From Bombyx mori (taxonomy: Eukaryota > Arthropoda > Insecta > Lepidoptera > Bombycidae), in assembly GCF_030269925.1 (NCBI RefSeq), contig NC_085121.1:5039501-5103500 (forward strand): 64,000 nucleotides of DNA, given 5' to 3'. Both the position numbers and the translations under genes were made by a program. Shown here one piece after another: positions 1 to 10,368 of this stretch (the stretch's first letter is position 1; the number at the start of each line of letters is the position of its first letter). Below the pieces are notes generated by a model. It did no database searches. It had not been told where the DNA came from and worked only from the letters and a program-made list of their open reading frames with translations.

Positions 1-90
1 CACCCCTACCACTGGTGTCGCCCCACCACCCCCCTAAGCATCGCGACGCCACGTGTCGTTGCGCCCGGCTACATTTCGCATTATTTTTTC
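1..90. other. GC-rich segment at the window edge
   Basis: This edge is far more GC-rich than the AT-rich DNA after it. One minus-strand frame stays open to base 1, but no pyrimidine-rich acceptor precedes it and the predicted peptide resembles nothing I know. It could be the end of an exon, a regulatory island or an old repeat. Confidence 0.25.
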
Positions 91-1056
91 GTAGTTTTGC
101 GCCCAACAACAACCAACTCCTCAAACGATTTGATTTTTAGTTTCAAAATTTGTAAATCGATAACTGTTGTTTGATTAAGATTATTTTACTAAATATATAA
201 TGAAATGAAAATAATAAAAAAGTGGTTAAGCTGTACAGCAGTTTTGATTATGTCTATGATTCGCGAAGACGAAGAAAATACAATTTTTTTTGTCTTATTT
301 GTTTAAATCGATTGGCTGTTTGAATCAAACACACCACACAAATATATTAGGGGCGATTTTCGTTTAATTTAACGCAAATAAGACCGAGTTAGAATAATCG
401 AGATTCAATAGTAAATGTAGCCGTATAGTAGGTAATTTGTTTACGTGTAGAGCTCGCTATCGGGAGGCCTTCGACGTTATGAGTACATCGACTTTAATAA
501 TATTTGTTCACTATTTTTCACCGTTCGTTCGTATATTTCAATTTATCGAACCGACGTCAAACTACACCTCGTATATCAAGCATCAGCTCGTTTGCTGTAA
601 AATGAATTCCATGTGTGCATGAAAATTTTGATGCTTCCAATTTAAAACACACATGCAGCTAATTTGAATTCGACTGATTTAAATAAATAAAAAGATTTTT
701 GCTATCACAAGGTTGTGTGTCTATAATACTGTCATTTGAAAATCTACAAACGTTTTAACATTGACAAGTATTTTTTAAATGGATTCAAACAGTATTGCTA
801 TTCAACCATTAAATAAAATTTGTTTACCTAACTAAGTGCAATGTATAAATTAATTCTATTATATAAAGTAAAATAGAACGGTTGCGTCTGTATGCTGCAC
901 AAATTTTATGGTATTTAGGTGTAACTAAGAACAAATCACTGATTGAACTTCAATGACGGGACCTAGATTTTCCTGAAAGAAACATTCCCTTATCACCAAT
1001 TACGAATGGTACTAAGTTATGTCCCACACACACGAAACAGCTGCCTTTATTGATCT
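91..1056. other. AT-rich non-coding DNA, probable intron
   Basis: There is no convincing coding segment here. Short open frames occur by chance in AT-rich DNA and lack splice context or codon bias. If the minus-strand gene assignment is right, this is intron downstream of exon 2. Confidence 0.5.
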
Positions 1057-1262
1057 TAGCCCACTGAGTTTCTCGCCGAATCTTCTCAGTGGGTCGCGTT
1101 TCCGATCCAGTGGTAGATTCTGCGAAGCACTGCCCTTGCTAGGACCAGTGTTAGAAACAACACTTCCGGTTTTAGTCCCGTGAGCTCACCTACACGCGTT
1201 AGGACGAAGTTGAAATAGCCTTTCAAGGCTATCAGCATATGTAGGAAAATAATAATAATTAA
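1057..1262 (+). mobile_element. Jockey-type LINE 3' UTR fragment
   Basis: This begins in the conserved string cactgagtttctcgcc and runs through the two cagtgggtcgcg-type blocks, the cccgtgagctcacctac block and the aatagcc...ggctatcagc hairpin to an A-rich end. It matches the 3' UTR of the larger copy at 34774..35955, so it is a 5'-truncated, moderately diverged copy. It has no coding part. Confidence 0.85.
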
Positions 1263-1757
1263 TCTACCACACAATTTCCTTCATATTTTCTACGCGGTAC
1301 GCATCTAATTACTCTTTAAAATTAGATCTTACACGTTCCGTGCTTTAATTTCGCGTTCATTTTACATAAAAAAAATCTTAATTGCATAAAGATCTATCAT
1401 TATAGTACAGCGAGGTCCGGGTTGTATTCCCAGTTGGACTTAATAGTTGGTATGCTGGTTTTTTTCGGTAGGAATTCTTGCATCTTATGTCTCTGGCATT
1501 AAAAAGAAGAATATCCTGCCTTGATTCGTTGAATCTTAAAAGTTTTTAATATAAATTAATTCAAGGGGCCAAGCTAATGGCATAGAACATTCTCTACCAG
1601 CGAACTCTGATGCATAGTGGATATTTTTTATGTTACTGCTTGTAAGTTAATAATTGAATAACCTGTTTTTTTTATAAACGACTATCGTAGAGGGGAAGGG
1701 GGCTCTGTACCTATATAATAGATAGGCAGGTAGCGGTATTAGCTTTGAGCTGCATTT
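1263..1757. other. AT-rich non-coding DNA
   Basis: I see no gene, repeat boundary or strong motif in this stretch. Confidence 0.45.
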
Positions 1758-2186
1758 TGAAGTCGTCGTGGCCTAAAGGATAACACGCCCGGTGCATTCG
1801 CGATGGAACGATGTTCGAATCCCGCGGGCGGGTACCAATTTTTCTGATACGTACTTAACAAATGTTCACGATTGACTTCTACGGTGAAAGAATAACATCG
1901 TGTAATAAAAATCAAACTCGCAAAATTATAATTTGCGTATATACTGGTGGTAAGACCTCTTGTGAGTCAGCACGGGTAGGTACCACCACCCTGCTTATTT
2001 CTGCCGTGAAACAGTAATGCGTTTCAGTTTGAAGGGCGGGGCAGCCGTTGTAACTATACTGAAACCTTAGAACTCATATCTCAAGGTGGATGGCGGCTTT
2101 TACGTTATAGATGGCTGTGGGCTCCAGTAACCACTTAAAAATAGGTGGGCTGTGAGCTCGCCCACCCATCTAAGCAATAAAAAAAA
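1758..2186 (+). mobile_element. Bm1 SINE, essentially full length
   Basis: This is the most complete Bm1 copy here. It has a tRNA-like head with an A-box-like tggcctaaaggat near 1769 and a good B box, gttcgaatccc, at 1813..1823. The body then runs from tactggtgg through gccgttgtaactatac and gggctccagtaaccac to gtgagctcg and a caataaaaaaaa tail. The tRNA-like head is the RNA polymerase III promoter in such SINEs. They encode no protein and move using a partner LINE's machinery. Confidence 0.92.
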
Positions 2187-2237
2187 GCTTGTTGGGTGTG
2201 AGCTCGTCCACACATCTGTGCAATAAAAATAAAAAAG
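2187..2237 (+). repeat. Second Bm1 3' tail in tandem
   Basis: The last part of Bm1 (tgtgagctcgtccacacatctgtgcaat followed by an A-rich tail) is repeated right after the first tail. The element therefore ends twice. It could be a severely truncated second insertion into the poly(A), or a local duplication. Confidence 0.75.
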
Positions 2238-2902
2238 AACCCTTTACCCGTCTTAGTAGTACTAGGCGTAGTAAAACTACTTTTACGGTTTTCATCTCGA
2301 GTTTTTTACTGTCATCATACGATTTTGAACGTTTCGAATCCTTTATACTCGTAGCCTTTGCAGTCACGGATGTCCGTAATATAATGAATGACAATAAAAA
2401 ACGAGAAATTAAATCGCAAAAAGAGATTTAATTAGGCCGTCTTAACTTAATTAAGACTTAAAATTAGGTCGGCTGTGACATCGGTCGCCTATTTACGCTA
2501 ATAATTCACGCAAAAAATCCGAGTGTATCCTAGTAAATTACAATCAATAGTCGGAGTTACGCGTCACACTGACGGCGAGACGGGCGGGCGCGTCGCTACG
2601 CGTCACGCGACCCGCTTCGTCACACCCCCTGCTTGCGTTGCAATGCGAAATTTCGTGTACGCTACGTTATCTAGATTTATTATCGAAAATCTGATCGGAG
2701 CCAAAATAGAATCGCTATTTTTGTTTCGGACGCACTATGAATTTAAGACGATTAGGACATCACTAACTCTGTAGCTACTGCTTTTAAATTTCTTTTGTCG
2801 CGTAAAGAAGAGTATTATGATATTCGAGATGGTTCTCAATAAGGACACTGATCTCTAGAAAACTATTTAGAAAACACTGATCAAGAATCATACGTGTCCA
2901 TT
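2238..2902. other. Non-coding DNA with a CpG-rich patch
   Basis: A GC- and CpG-rich patch lies at about 2565..2660 in otherwise AT-rich sequence. A small palindrome (gtcttaacttaattaagac) lies near 2440. I see no splice-bounded frame. It may be an old repeat or a regulatory patch. Confidence 0.4.
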
Positions 2903-3079
2903 TCACTGGTGGTAGGACCTAGGTGGGGCAGCCGTTGTAACTATACTGAGACCTTAGAACTTATATCTCAAGATGGGTGGCGCATTTACGTTGTAGATGT
3001 CTATGGGCTCCAGTAACCACGTAACATCAGGTGGGCTGTGAGCTCGTCCATACAACTAAGGAATAAAAAAATAACAAAA
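2903..3079 (+). mobile_element. Bm1 SINE, internally deleted
   Basis: The copy starts at cactggtggtaggacct and jumps straight to ggtggggcagccgttg, losing about 70 bases of the body including the gtgagtccgcgcggg block. It then continues to the 3' end and an A-rich tail. Confidence 0.85.
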
Positions 3080-3768
3080 ATGATGTCGTATTTGCTTTTG
3101 TGACGAAAATTTGCGACAGATATTTTTTCAGTTGCACAAAGCAGACCACTCGGCGGTTAGCAATGGCTTGTCTGTGTCCCTGAGGCATTACGTCGCTCGT
3201 ATGCCTTCAATCAGAAAATATTTTCACGTTTTGAAACATATTAAATGTAATATTATTTAGCTACAAAACCATGTAGAAACTCAAACGTGGTAACCGCAAA
3301 TTATGTTTAATTAATTAAAAACAAAAAAAAAAGTATTTTCTGTTCATTAAATCAAATTACGATTCCCTTTTAAAACGGGCTTTAATATTTGTTGTTGTCG
3401 TTTTAAGACAGCAGTAACATTACGTTTGATGACAGTGAATAATAATCTTTCTCTTATGTGTTATTCATGAGAGTACAATAGCGATGATTACAACGTGACT
3501 ATTACTTTCACCTATCCGCTTGGTTCACGTAAACTTTCTTTGCTCTGACTTCACTGCGCACGTCACAGTTACGCAATCCTAAATGGCGAGACGTTATTTT
3601 TGCTATAACATTCAAGTTCAGTTAATGTATTTTGGGTAAACTAACTATGAACTCACTTAGGGTTAATAAGCTTGCCGAACTGTCTCGCATAAAGGTAACA
3701 AGGGAACGGGGACACATAGGAAACAATATGTGAGGTTTTATAAAAATAATTTGTAATTTTATTCGAAA
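3080..3768. other. AT-rich non-coding DNA
   Basis: No gene or recognisable element is visible. The stretch from 3140 to 3215 is slightly richer in GC but has no frame of interest. Confidence 0.45.
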
Positions 3769-4018
3769 CTAGCTGACCCGGCAGACTTCGTAGTGCCTCA
3801 ATCGATAAATAAAAGACACATCAAGGGGACACATCAAAGGAAAAACAAAATTGTTTGTTTTTATATAATTCAGAGCTTTTTTTTATATTTTCTCACCTTT
3901 TAAACCTTCCCTGGACTTCCACGAATAATTCAAGACCAATATTAGCCAAATCGGTCCAGCCGTTCTCGAGTTTTAGCGAGACTAACGAACAGCAATTCAT
4001 TTTTATATATAGAGATAA
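3769..4018 (+). mobile_element. Lepidopteran interspersed repeat, ctagctgacccggc family
   Basis: It opens with ctagctgacccggcagactt, contains the block aatcggtccagccgttctcg and ends in ttcatttttatatatagaga. I recognise this as a very common dispersed repeat of moth genomes, probably a LINE 3' end or a derived SINE. I am unsure of the clade. It contains no open frame. Confidence 0.75.
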
Positions 4019-4059
4019 CCTTTTTTAGACTGCATTTAAAAGCTTTATCAAATTATACT

Positions 4060-4155
4060 AGCAGTAGCTATGTGAGCACGCACGGATCGGTACTACCGTT
4101 CTGCGTAATTCCACAGCAAAGCAACCATCTGTTACGGTTTGCATTTATTTACATT
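4060..4155 (+). repeat. Worn Bm1 fragment
   Basis: gtgagcacgcacggatcggtactacc followed by a degraded ctgccgtgaagca-like segment and gttacggttt match the middle of Bm1 at low identity. This is an old copy. Confidence 0.5.
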
Positions 4156-4288
4156 GAGCGAACTCATGTCTAATTCGAGATATTTATGTAATAATCTATG
4201 TATTATTCTGTATGTCAATATTTCTTAGTATATAATTATATCCTAGCCTTCGACCAGATGACCATGTGTGATTAGTCATGTGTTTTTA

Positions 4289-4537
4289 GTTGTGGTAGGA
4301 CCTCCTGTGAGTCCGCGCGGGTGGGTACCACCGCCCTGCCCATTTCTGCCGTGCCAGTAAAGCGTTTCGGTTTGAAGGGTGGGGCAGCCGTTGTAACTAT
4401 ACTTGAGACCTTAGAACTTATATCTCAAGGTGGGTGGCGCATTTACGTTGTGGATGTCTATGGGCTCCAGTAACCACTTAACATCAGGTGGGCTGTGAGC
4501 TCGTCCACCCATCTAAACAATAAAAAAAATAAAAAAA
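4289..4537 (+). mobile_element. Bm1 SINE, 5' truncated
   Basis: The body runs from tggtaggacctcctgtgagt to the gtgagctcgtccacccatct end and a caataaaaaaaataaaa tail, close to the other copies. The tRNA-like head is absent. Confidence 0.92.
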
Positions 4538-5162
4538 AGTCTCTAATTAATTTTTATGGACTGCGCCAACAGCTTATCAATATGTAGCCCAAAAACGTTC
4601 ACAGTCTTCTTGAAGTGTATAACCGGATCTCGTCTCGGTAGATTCTCATTTTAAAGAGCAAGTGAAAGTAATATTGTAATCTCGCGATGTTTGTATTCGG
4701 ATGTTTTAATCTCAATGGACGAGCAACAAAAATGTTTATCACTTTATAATACAATTTTACGTTATGTAATGAATTATTATTGTTTATTTTTATATTAGCC
4801 AACTCGAATCAACAAGTCACGTGGATGCCGTTGCCACTTTGAGAAATTAGGTGGAAGTCTGTGCTACAGTACGATTATATTTAAAAAAAAACGAAATAAA
4901 CATGGCGTCAACACAGTAATGTGGTCGAAGTAAATAAATAAAAAAACACGTACGAATGAAAATGAAATTACTAGCTACCAAAGCTACGTAGTCGAAAGTG
5001 ATATCGTTCGTGGGTTGGTTCATAATGACTACTCGTAGCATCTCGAAACAAAACACGAATGACAAACGAGTTTTGACCTTATAAAATACAAGTTAACGTT
5101 CGAAATTCGCGCAAGTTTCGAGGACAACGTACGGAGAATATTGGTGTTTATTTTGGTTAGTA
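4538..5162. other. AT-rich non-coding DNA
   Basis: No gene or clear repeat is visible. Minus-strand frames of about 70 codons here have no codon bias or splice signals. Confidence 0.45.
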
Positions 5163-5432
5163 CATTTTTTTTTTATTTTTTTTTTATTGCATAGATGGGT
5201 GGACGAGCTCACATCCCACCTGATGTTAAGTGGTTACTGGAGCCCATAGACATCTACAACGTAGACGCGCCACCCACCTTGAGATACAAGTTCTAAAGTC
5301 TCAGTATAGTTACAACGGTTGCCCCACCCTTCAAACCGAAACGCATCAGCTTCACGGCAGAAATAAGCAGGGCGGTGGTACCTATCCGCGCGGACTCACA
5401 AGTGGTCCACCACCAAGTGGACTCACCAGTAA
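5163..5432 (-). mobile_element. Bm1 SINE, 5' truncated
   Basis: An inverted copy beginning with the T-rich complement of the tail (ttttattgcatagatgggtg) and ending near ctcaccagtaa. The outer end holds a short duplication of the ggtccaccaccaagtgg type. Confidence 0.9.
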
Positions 5433-5598
5433 TATATGGTATACCAAACATAATATGGTATTTGGTATATGGTATTTATTTTGTTGGAATTGTTTGATGT
5501 AGTACTTACTATATTACGTACTCTTCTTGAGTTTAATAGGTGTGAAATTAACAAATACAATTTAAAAAAAAATCTTGACAAAAAAAGTTCATGCCGCT

Positions 5599-5813
5599 TC
5601 ACATCTTGGGTTTATTTATTTATTTTTTCCACAGGAGAAAATCGCCGGATCCGTGGGGTATGTGGGAGTTGAACCTCACTAAAAACTCCTGCCGCTCACA
5701 GCCGGCGCCCTACCCCGGACCGGGTGGGAACCCAGTCGGAGCTATTGAGACGGCGGGACAGGGTTTACGCAGAGCATATTACATCCATCCCGCCGTCCCT
5801 CACATCTTGGGTT
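5599..5813 (-). mobile_element. Short non-LTR retrotransposon 3' end with a 14-bp TSD
   Basis: A GC-rich insert (5613..5799) is bounded by the direct repeat tcacatcttgggtt at 5599..5612 and 5800..5813. On the minus strand the insert ends in an A-rich tail, read here as tttatttatttattttttcc. This is the signature of target-primed LINE integration. Part of the insert (ggggtatgtgggagtt) resembles the larger insert at 23096..23403, so both may belong to one clade. The ttccacag/GAGAAA junction mimics a plus-strand splice acceptor but lies inside the element. Confidence 0.75.
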
Positions 5814-6941
5814 AATAAATTCTTTTACTACTTTAAAGAAGGAGAAATTCTAATATTTTCGCATTTATAGCATCCCGATTGCACGTAAAATATCAATACT
5901 TAATACCATGAAAACTATTGTTTTGGTATTAAACATCATGGCAAAGGTATTTAGGTTAAATGCATTACCATACACATGATGCGCTTTGACGCAGCTGAGA
6001 CATAGAAAACCGAAGATCAAGGTAAGGGTCAATTCATTTGCAATCAGAACACGTTCGTCTCCCGAGTAAGAAGAGAATATAATGTTTTCCTTGACTTAAT
6101 CAATAAGACGAACCGACATCGAAGTTTAAACCTACACACTCTTTAAGTACTGTTGAAGTTTTGTATAGTTTTATATATTTATAGTATGTGTTGTGTATTG
6201 TTAGAAAATCAAATTAGAACAGCAATGCAGTTTTTATTCTGAAATTATCGTTGAAAACTAAAGTTCAGTTTGTTCTGATAGTGCTTTGCGTAAAACCATT
6301 TTTACCACCTAGTCCTACGGTGTATACAATTTTTTTTCTAAATAAACTCATGCGTAACTGCTCACTAATATATCCATGTACATACGTACATACGTATTTG
6401 TATATTAATCCCTAAAACATATTGTATGTATGTAAAGTCTATGTATAAAATGTAAATATTACAATGTATGTTTTACGGTGTAAAATATATCGTGTAGTAA
6501 AAAAATAAAACTTTCAACTTTCATAATTAGTAGTAGTTGTACAATGAGCCCGCACGGGTGGCAATTATGTTATACCTATATTTATTTGAAGTAAACAGTT
6601 TTTAAGTTACTTATCTAGTATAGCTATTAGCTATATATATGTATATGTATATTTGTAGGGGTGACGCGGCGGGACAGGAAATATCATAGTGACTTTAACC
6701 TTCGAAATGGGTTACATTTTGATCTGTCGGTTATCGGTTAATACCATATGGACTATTATAGACCAGGAGAACGCGTGCCATTTTAGCATCGAAAAATAGT
6801 CTTAGATAAACTTCTCTAACGGAAGATGCAGAAAAAATTTATATCGCCTTCATATATTGACACTATTTTTTAGAGATTCCTTTTTTAGTGTACCTAAAAA
6901 TAATATTTCCAGCACATAAATATATATTCAATGAAACTCAC
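5814..6941. other. Intron downstream of exon 2
   Basis: AT-rich and without exons. There is a small Bm1 remnant near 6541 (gagcccgcacgggtgg) and short tacgtaca microsatellite runs at 6370..6400. From 6941 downward on the minus strand is the intron that starts with the GTGAGT donor. Confidence 0.5.
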
Positions 6942-7046
6942 CATCGCTGCTACATCTGGAGTCAACTTTCCGCCTCTTTAGTTTGAGGTCTTGAAATAGA
7001 CTCATGTTGTCGAGGTCACACGGCCCGCGGCTAAGTGTCATTATTC
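6942..7046 (-). CDS. E93: Internal coding exon, probable E93 (Eip93F/Mblk-1) N-terminal region
   Basis: This 105-nt exon is phase 1 at both ends. On the minus strand a T-rich tract ending ctttgtttacag precedes it, and the donor ATG/GTGAGT follows it. The open frame gives a peptide of about 35 residues containing SLFQDLKLKRRKVDSR and then CSSDG, with the last codon split by the intron. I recognise this basic, serine-rich block from memory as the conserved N-terminal part of the ecdysone-induced protein 93F / Mblk-1 family. These are nuclear pipsqueak-type helix-turn-helix transcription factors that specify adult fate at insect metamorphosis. The family's DNA-binding, CtBP-binding and NR-box motifs would lie in later exons outside the window. 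The real-exon call is strong. The E93 name is moderately sure, because it rests on recall of one motif. Confidence 0.68.
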
Positions 7047-8472
7047 CTGTAAACAAAGAAAAAAATAATTAATTAATGATTCATTAAGAAGGTTCTTTTC
7101 CCAGTCGTACACTCCTGGCGGAGTGGTCGTGGTTACGTATGTCTTAATGTTTGGTTGCGGCTTTTGACAGACTTCTCCATCTAGGTACATTAACATTAAT
7201 CATAAATTGCTGTTGTTTTAGTTGTTTAATGTTTTGCTGTTCTACGTAATGTCGTTTATTGAGTTTTTTGTAATTACATTGATTGAACTAACGTGCCCAC
7301 GATCTATGTGCTGTTAAGCTATTATCGTTGCTAGTACGAAGAAAATACGCTTCTTTGTTGTACTTGTCTTGATTCACGTTGGTTTTTTTTTTGTAAAACT
7401 TTCACGCAATTTTAACGTTTTTAAAACATTACTCATTCAATCTGTATTGCTTTTTAAATGAACACCGCCAAAGCAAGGTATAAAATTCCATATTTTTTTT
7501 TCCATATTTTAATTGAATATCGTTCTCATGACTATGATTCGCTGAACAAAAAGCACGACCAAATGTGTTTATACAATAATTAATATAATTAAGGCTATTG
7601 AGCTGTTTAAAGACGTTTCCTTAGGTTTTGGGAAGTCGAAGATATGAATAAATTAGGTTTACGGTTGGAATTGGCGCTAATTATTTTATATTTACTTTTG
7701 ACGTTTTGAAAACCTTGCAATGTGACAAGCACAGATAAAATAAACTACGGTTTAGTTTTATCAATAATAATGTAACTATATAGGCCGGTTCTTAAACGCG
7801 GTAAATACTCGTAAGCTTTCAGAAAAAAATAAATCCCCAGTAAGTCTCGAACCTGTCCCCATCGCATGAGACGCCATTGACATACCTCTGGCCCACAAGT
7901 GCAGCTGACCTAATTTATTGACTATTAACATTCGATTATGTTATCATGCATGGTAACATATGGTATCTATGTATTTTTTGAACATAGATAGTGGTATCCT
8001 TACGGGAGTCCGATGACATATCCACGCGTTTGACGCAGAAAACACCAGAAACCACAGAACAGCGAACTTGCATTTTTGATTAATTACGGTAATAAAAGCA
8101 AATAAACGTTAAACACCAATTGAATCACAGAACGCGTTGTGAAGATTTTAAATTATTTTGAATTTCTATGCGGGTTTCATTAAAAAATTATTACGTCAAT
8201 GTTGAAACTGTCACTTTATTCAGATCACGGATAAGCCGTAATCAATTAATTGCAAGAATTCATTTTCAAGAATATCAATTAAAAATTACGGAATACATTC
8301 TTCAATGTCATTGTCAAAGCGAGGCGACACGTAAACTATGCTAGAACTAATGCAGTCCCAGTGTTTTATTCTAGCATCAAATGAAACTACGTATAGTGTT
8401 TTTATTACTATCGATAACGTGGTTCCATAGAGTAACTCACCAACAAGATGTTTACTGCTAAATAAAAATATA
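7047..8472. other. Intron, AT-rich, no gene
   Basis: This is the start of the long intron between the candidate first exon and exon 2. It holds the exon 2 polypyrimidine tract at 7047..7065 and little else that I can identify. A small palindromic stretch (gttatcatgcatggtaac) lies near 7940. Confidence 0.5.
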
Positions 8473-8884
8473 TCGAGCGATGCAACGGTATTCGAATCCC
8501 GCAGGCGGGTACCAATTTTTCTAATGAAATATGTACTTAACAAATGTTCACGATTGGCTTCCACGGTGAAGGAATAACATCGTGTAATAAAAATGAAACC
8601 CGCAAAATTATGATTTGCGTAATTACTGGTGGTAGGACTTCTTGTGAGTCCGCGCGGGTGGGTACCACCACCCTGCCTATTTCTGCCGTGAAGCAGTAAT
8701 GCGTTTCGGTTTGAAGGGTGGGGCAGCCGTTGTAACTATACTTGAGACCTTAGAACTTATAACTCAAGGTGGGTGGCGCATTTACGTTGTGGATGTCTAT
8801 GGGCTCCAGTAACCACTTCACACCAGGTGGGCTGTGAGCTCGTCCACCCATCTAAGCAATAAAAAAAAATATATATATATATAT
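8473..8884 (+). mobile_element. Bm1 SINE, nearly full length, with an (AT)n tail
   Basis: The copy keeps a degenerate B box (tattcgaatccc near 8489) and the whole body. It has lost the start of the tRNA-like head. The A-rich tail has expanded into an (at)n microsatellite at about 8868..8884. Confidence 0.92.
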
Positions 8885-8939
8885 AAACTCATAAAAGCAA
8901 TGGAACTATATATTTGTTTTTAAATATATGATAAATAAA

Positions 8940-9160
8940 CTATATACATATCACTACATAGTATAAAACAAAGTCGCTTTCTCTGTCCCTATGTATGCTT
9001 AAATCTTTAAACCTACGCAACGAATTTTGTGCGGTTTTTTTAATAGATAGAATGATTGAAAAGGAAGGTTGATATGTACAATAACATCCATTAAATAGTG
9101 GAGAAATCAATAATAAATTACAGTTTCCGAAGCGAAGCGAGGGCGGGTCGCTAGTATAAC
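8940..9160 (-). mobile_element. Lepidopteran interspersed repeat, actagcgacccgcc family
   Basis: Read on the minus strand it opens with actagcgacccgccctcgc and continues through gttgcgtaggtttaaag and catacatagggacagag to the end block tatactatgtagtgat. These are blocks of a widespread moth repeat that looks LINE-derived. No coding frame survives. Confidence 0.72.
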
Positions 9161-9224
9161 TATATACGATAGATAAATAAACACTTAATAAAAGCTTAAT
9201 TAACATTATTCCTAAATAAGCTTT

Positions 9225-9495
9225 TATTCGTACCTAATCGCTGGAAGCCTAAAGGGCTATTCCAGCTACTCTCGCATCGGTAGCTGAGCTTACGGGCTCA
9301 ACTAAAAAGAATTTATAACACTGGCCCTAGCAAGAAGTTGATTCGCTGAAACGGTGACCGGTGTTTCGAGAGCATAAAAGCATCTAAGGGACTGGATCGG
9401 GAGGATCCGACAAGACATACTTTGGGCGACCGCGGATTTGCGTTGCCCAGTCGTCTGAGTCGGATACGTATGTAGTTAGAGACAGCCACGATAAC
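9225..9495 (-). mobile_element. Decayed jockey-type LINE 3' region
   Basis: The minus strand carries degraded versions of the jockey 3' UTR blocks (ggctattccagc, gagcttacgggctca, ctagcaag). The end of the ORF follows (ggtgaccggtg, ggatcgggaggatccga, ttgggcgac). An internal piece of the UTR is missing. It is older than the copies at 34.8 and 60.9 kb. Confidence 0.7.
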
Positions 9496-9859
9496 AGTAA
9501 ATTTACGCTTCGATTTGTTTGAATGAAAACTATAAAAATCAAAAGATATTAACGGTAAGCTCAAATCGAAATGTGTATTTCAGTGAAATTCCATTGTTTA
9601 CTGAAGAGGTTGACGAACTCGGACAGTTTTAGATCGACAAAACGAAGCCGTCTTAATGTTGTAGTATAAAAACGATAAGTGTGATTCAGTTAATTATACT
9701 ATATTATTTTCGTCGAACGTTTATTTTTTTTTTTTGTTGGCAGAGCTACAGTATTTTTTTATAAGCTGACGTATAATTTGAGACAATGCCCATGAAAAAT
9801 AATGGGTCATGGGCATCAACATTATAAAACATTGAAGTTATTTTTATTACTGTCCATTT

Positions 9860-9910
9860 ATTATTGTGAGTCCACACGGGTGCGTTCCAACATATTTCGT
9901 CTGCGAAACA
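9860..9910 (+). repeat. Worn Bm1 fragment
   Basis: tgtgagtccacacgggtgcgttcc and the following ctgcgaaacaataa correspond to the Bm1 gtgagtccgcgcggg to gaagcagtaa segment at low identity. Confidence 0.4.
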
Positions 9911-9923
9911 ATAATTATATTCT

Positions 9924-10040
9924 TTTTTTTTTTTTATTGCCCTTGTAGGCAGACGAGCATACGGCCCACCTGATGGTGAGTGGTTACCGTCGCCCATGGA
10001 CTTCAGCAATGCCAGGGGCAGAGCCAAGCCGCTGCCTACC
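9924..10040 (-). mobile_element. LINE 3' tail, ggcagacgagcatacggcc family
   Basis: T-rich start, then ggcagacgagcatacggccc, gtggttaccgtcgcccatg, cttcagcaatgccagggg and aagccgctgcctacc. The same unit recurs at 31706, 49723 and, more worn, at 20290, 34573, 35998, 39570, 48259 and 53629. It looks like the poly(A)-ended 3' terminus of one lepidopteran non-LTR family. I cannot name the clade. Confidence 0.85.
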
Positions 10041-10109
10041 GCAAATCCTATTTAAACGACGAAACCGCGGTAGTAAAATAAAATTGAGACATCGAATAAA
10101 TATCGACAT

Positions 10110-10368
10110 CAACTGGTGGTAGGACCTCTTGTCAGTCCGCGCGGGTAGATACCACCACCCTGCCTATTTCTGCCGTGAAGCAGTATAATGCGTTTCGGTT
10201 TGAAGGGTAGGGCAGCCGTTGTAACGTGGTTGTAACTATACTTGAGACCTTAGAACTTATATCTCGAGGTGGGTGGCGCATTTACGTTGTAAATGTCTAT
10301 GGGCTCCAGTAACCACTTAACACCAGGTGGGCTGTGAGCTCGTCCACCCGTCTAAGCAATAAAAATAT
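10110..10368 (+). mobile_element. Bm1 SINE, 5' truncated, with a small internal duplication
   Basis: A close copy from actggtggtagg to the tail. An extra ...gttgtaacgtg... repeat sits in the gccgttgtaactatac block, a copy-specific micro-duplication. The tail runs into tatatatacatatat. Confidence 0.92.

Noticed and set aside
1758..1830. Possible tRNA gene
   Set aside because: The A and B boxes belong to the Bm1 SINE head, and no complete cloverleaf is formed.
5591..5815. Apparent exon after a ttccacag acceptor
   Set aside because: The acceptor-like site and the GC-rich frame lie wholly inside a LINE insert bounded by a 14-bp target duplication.
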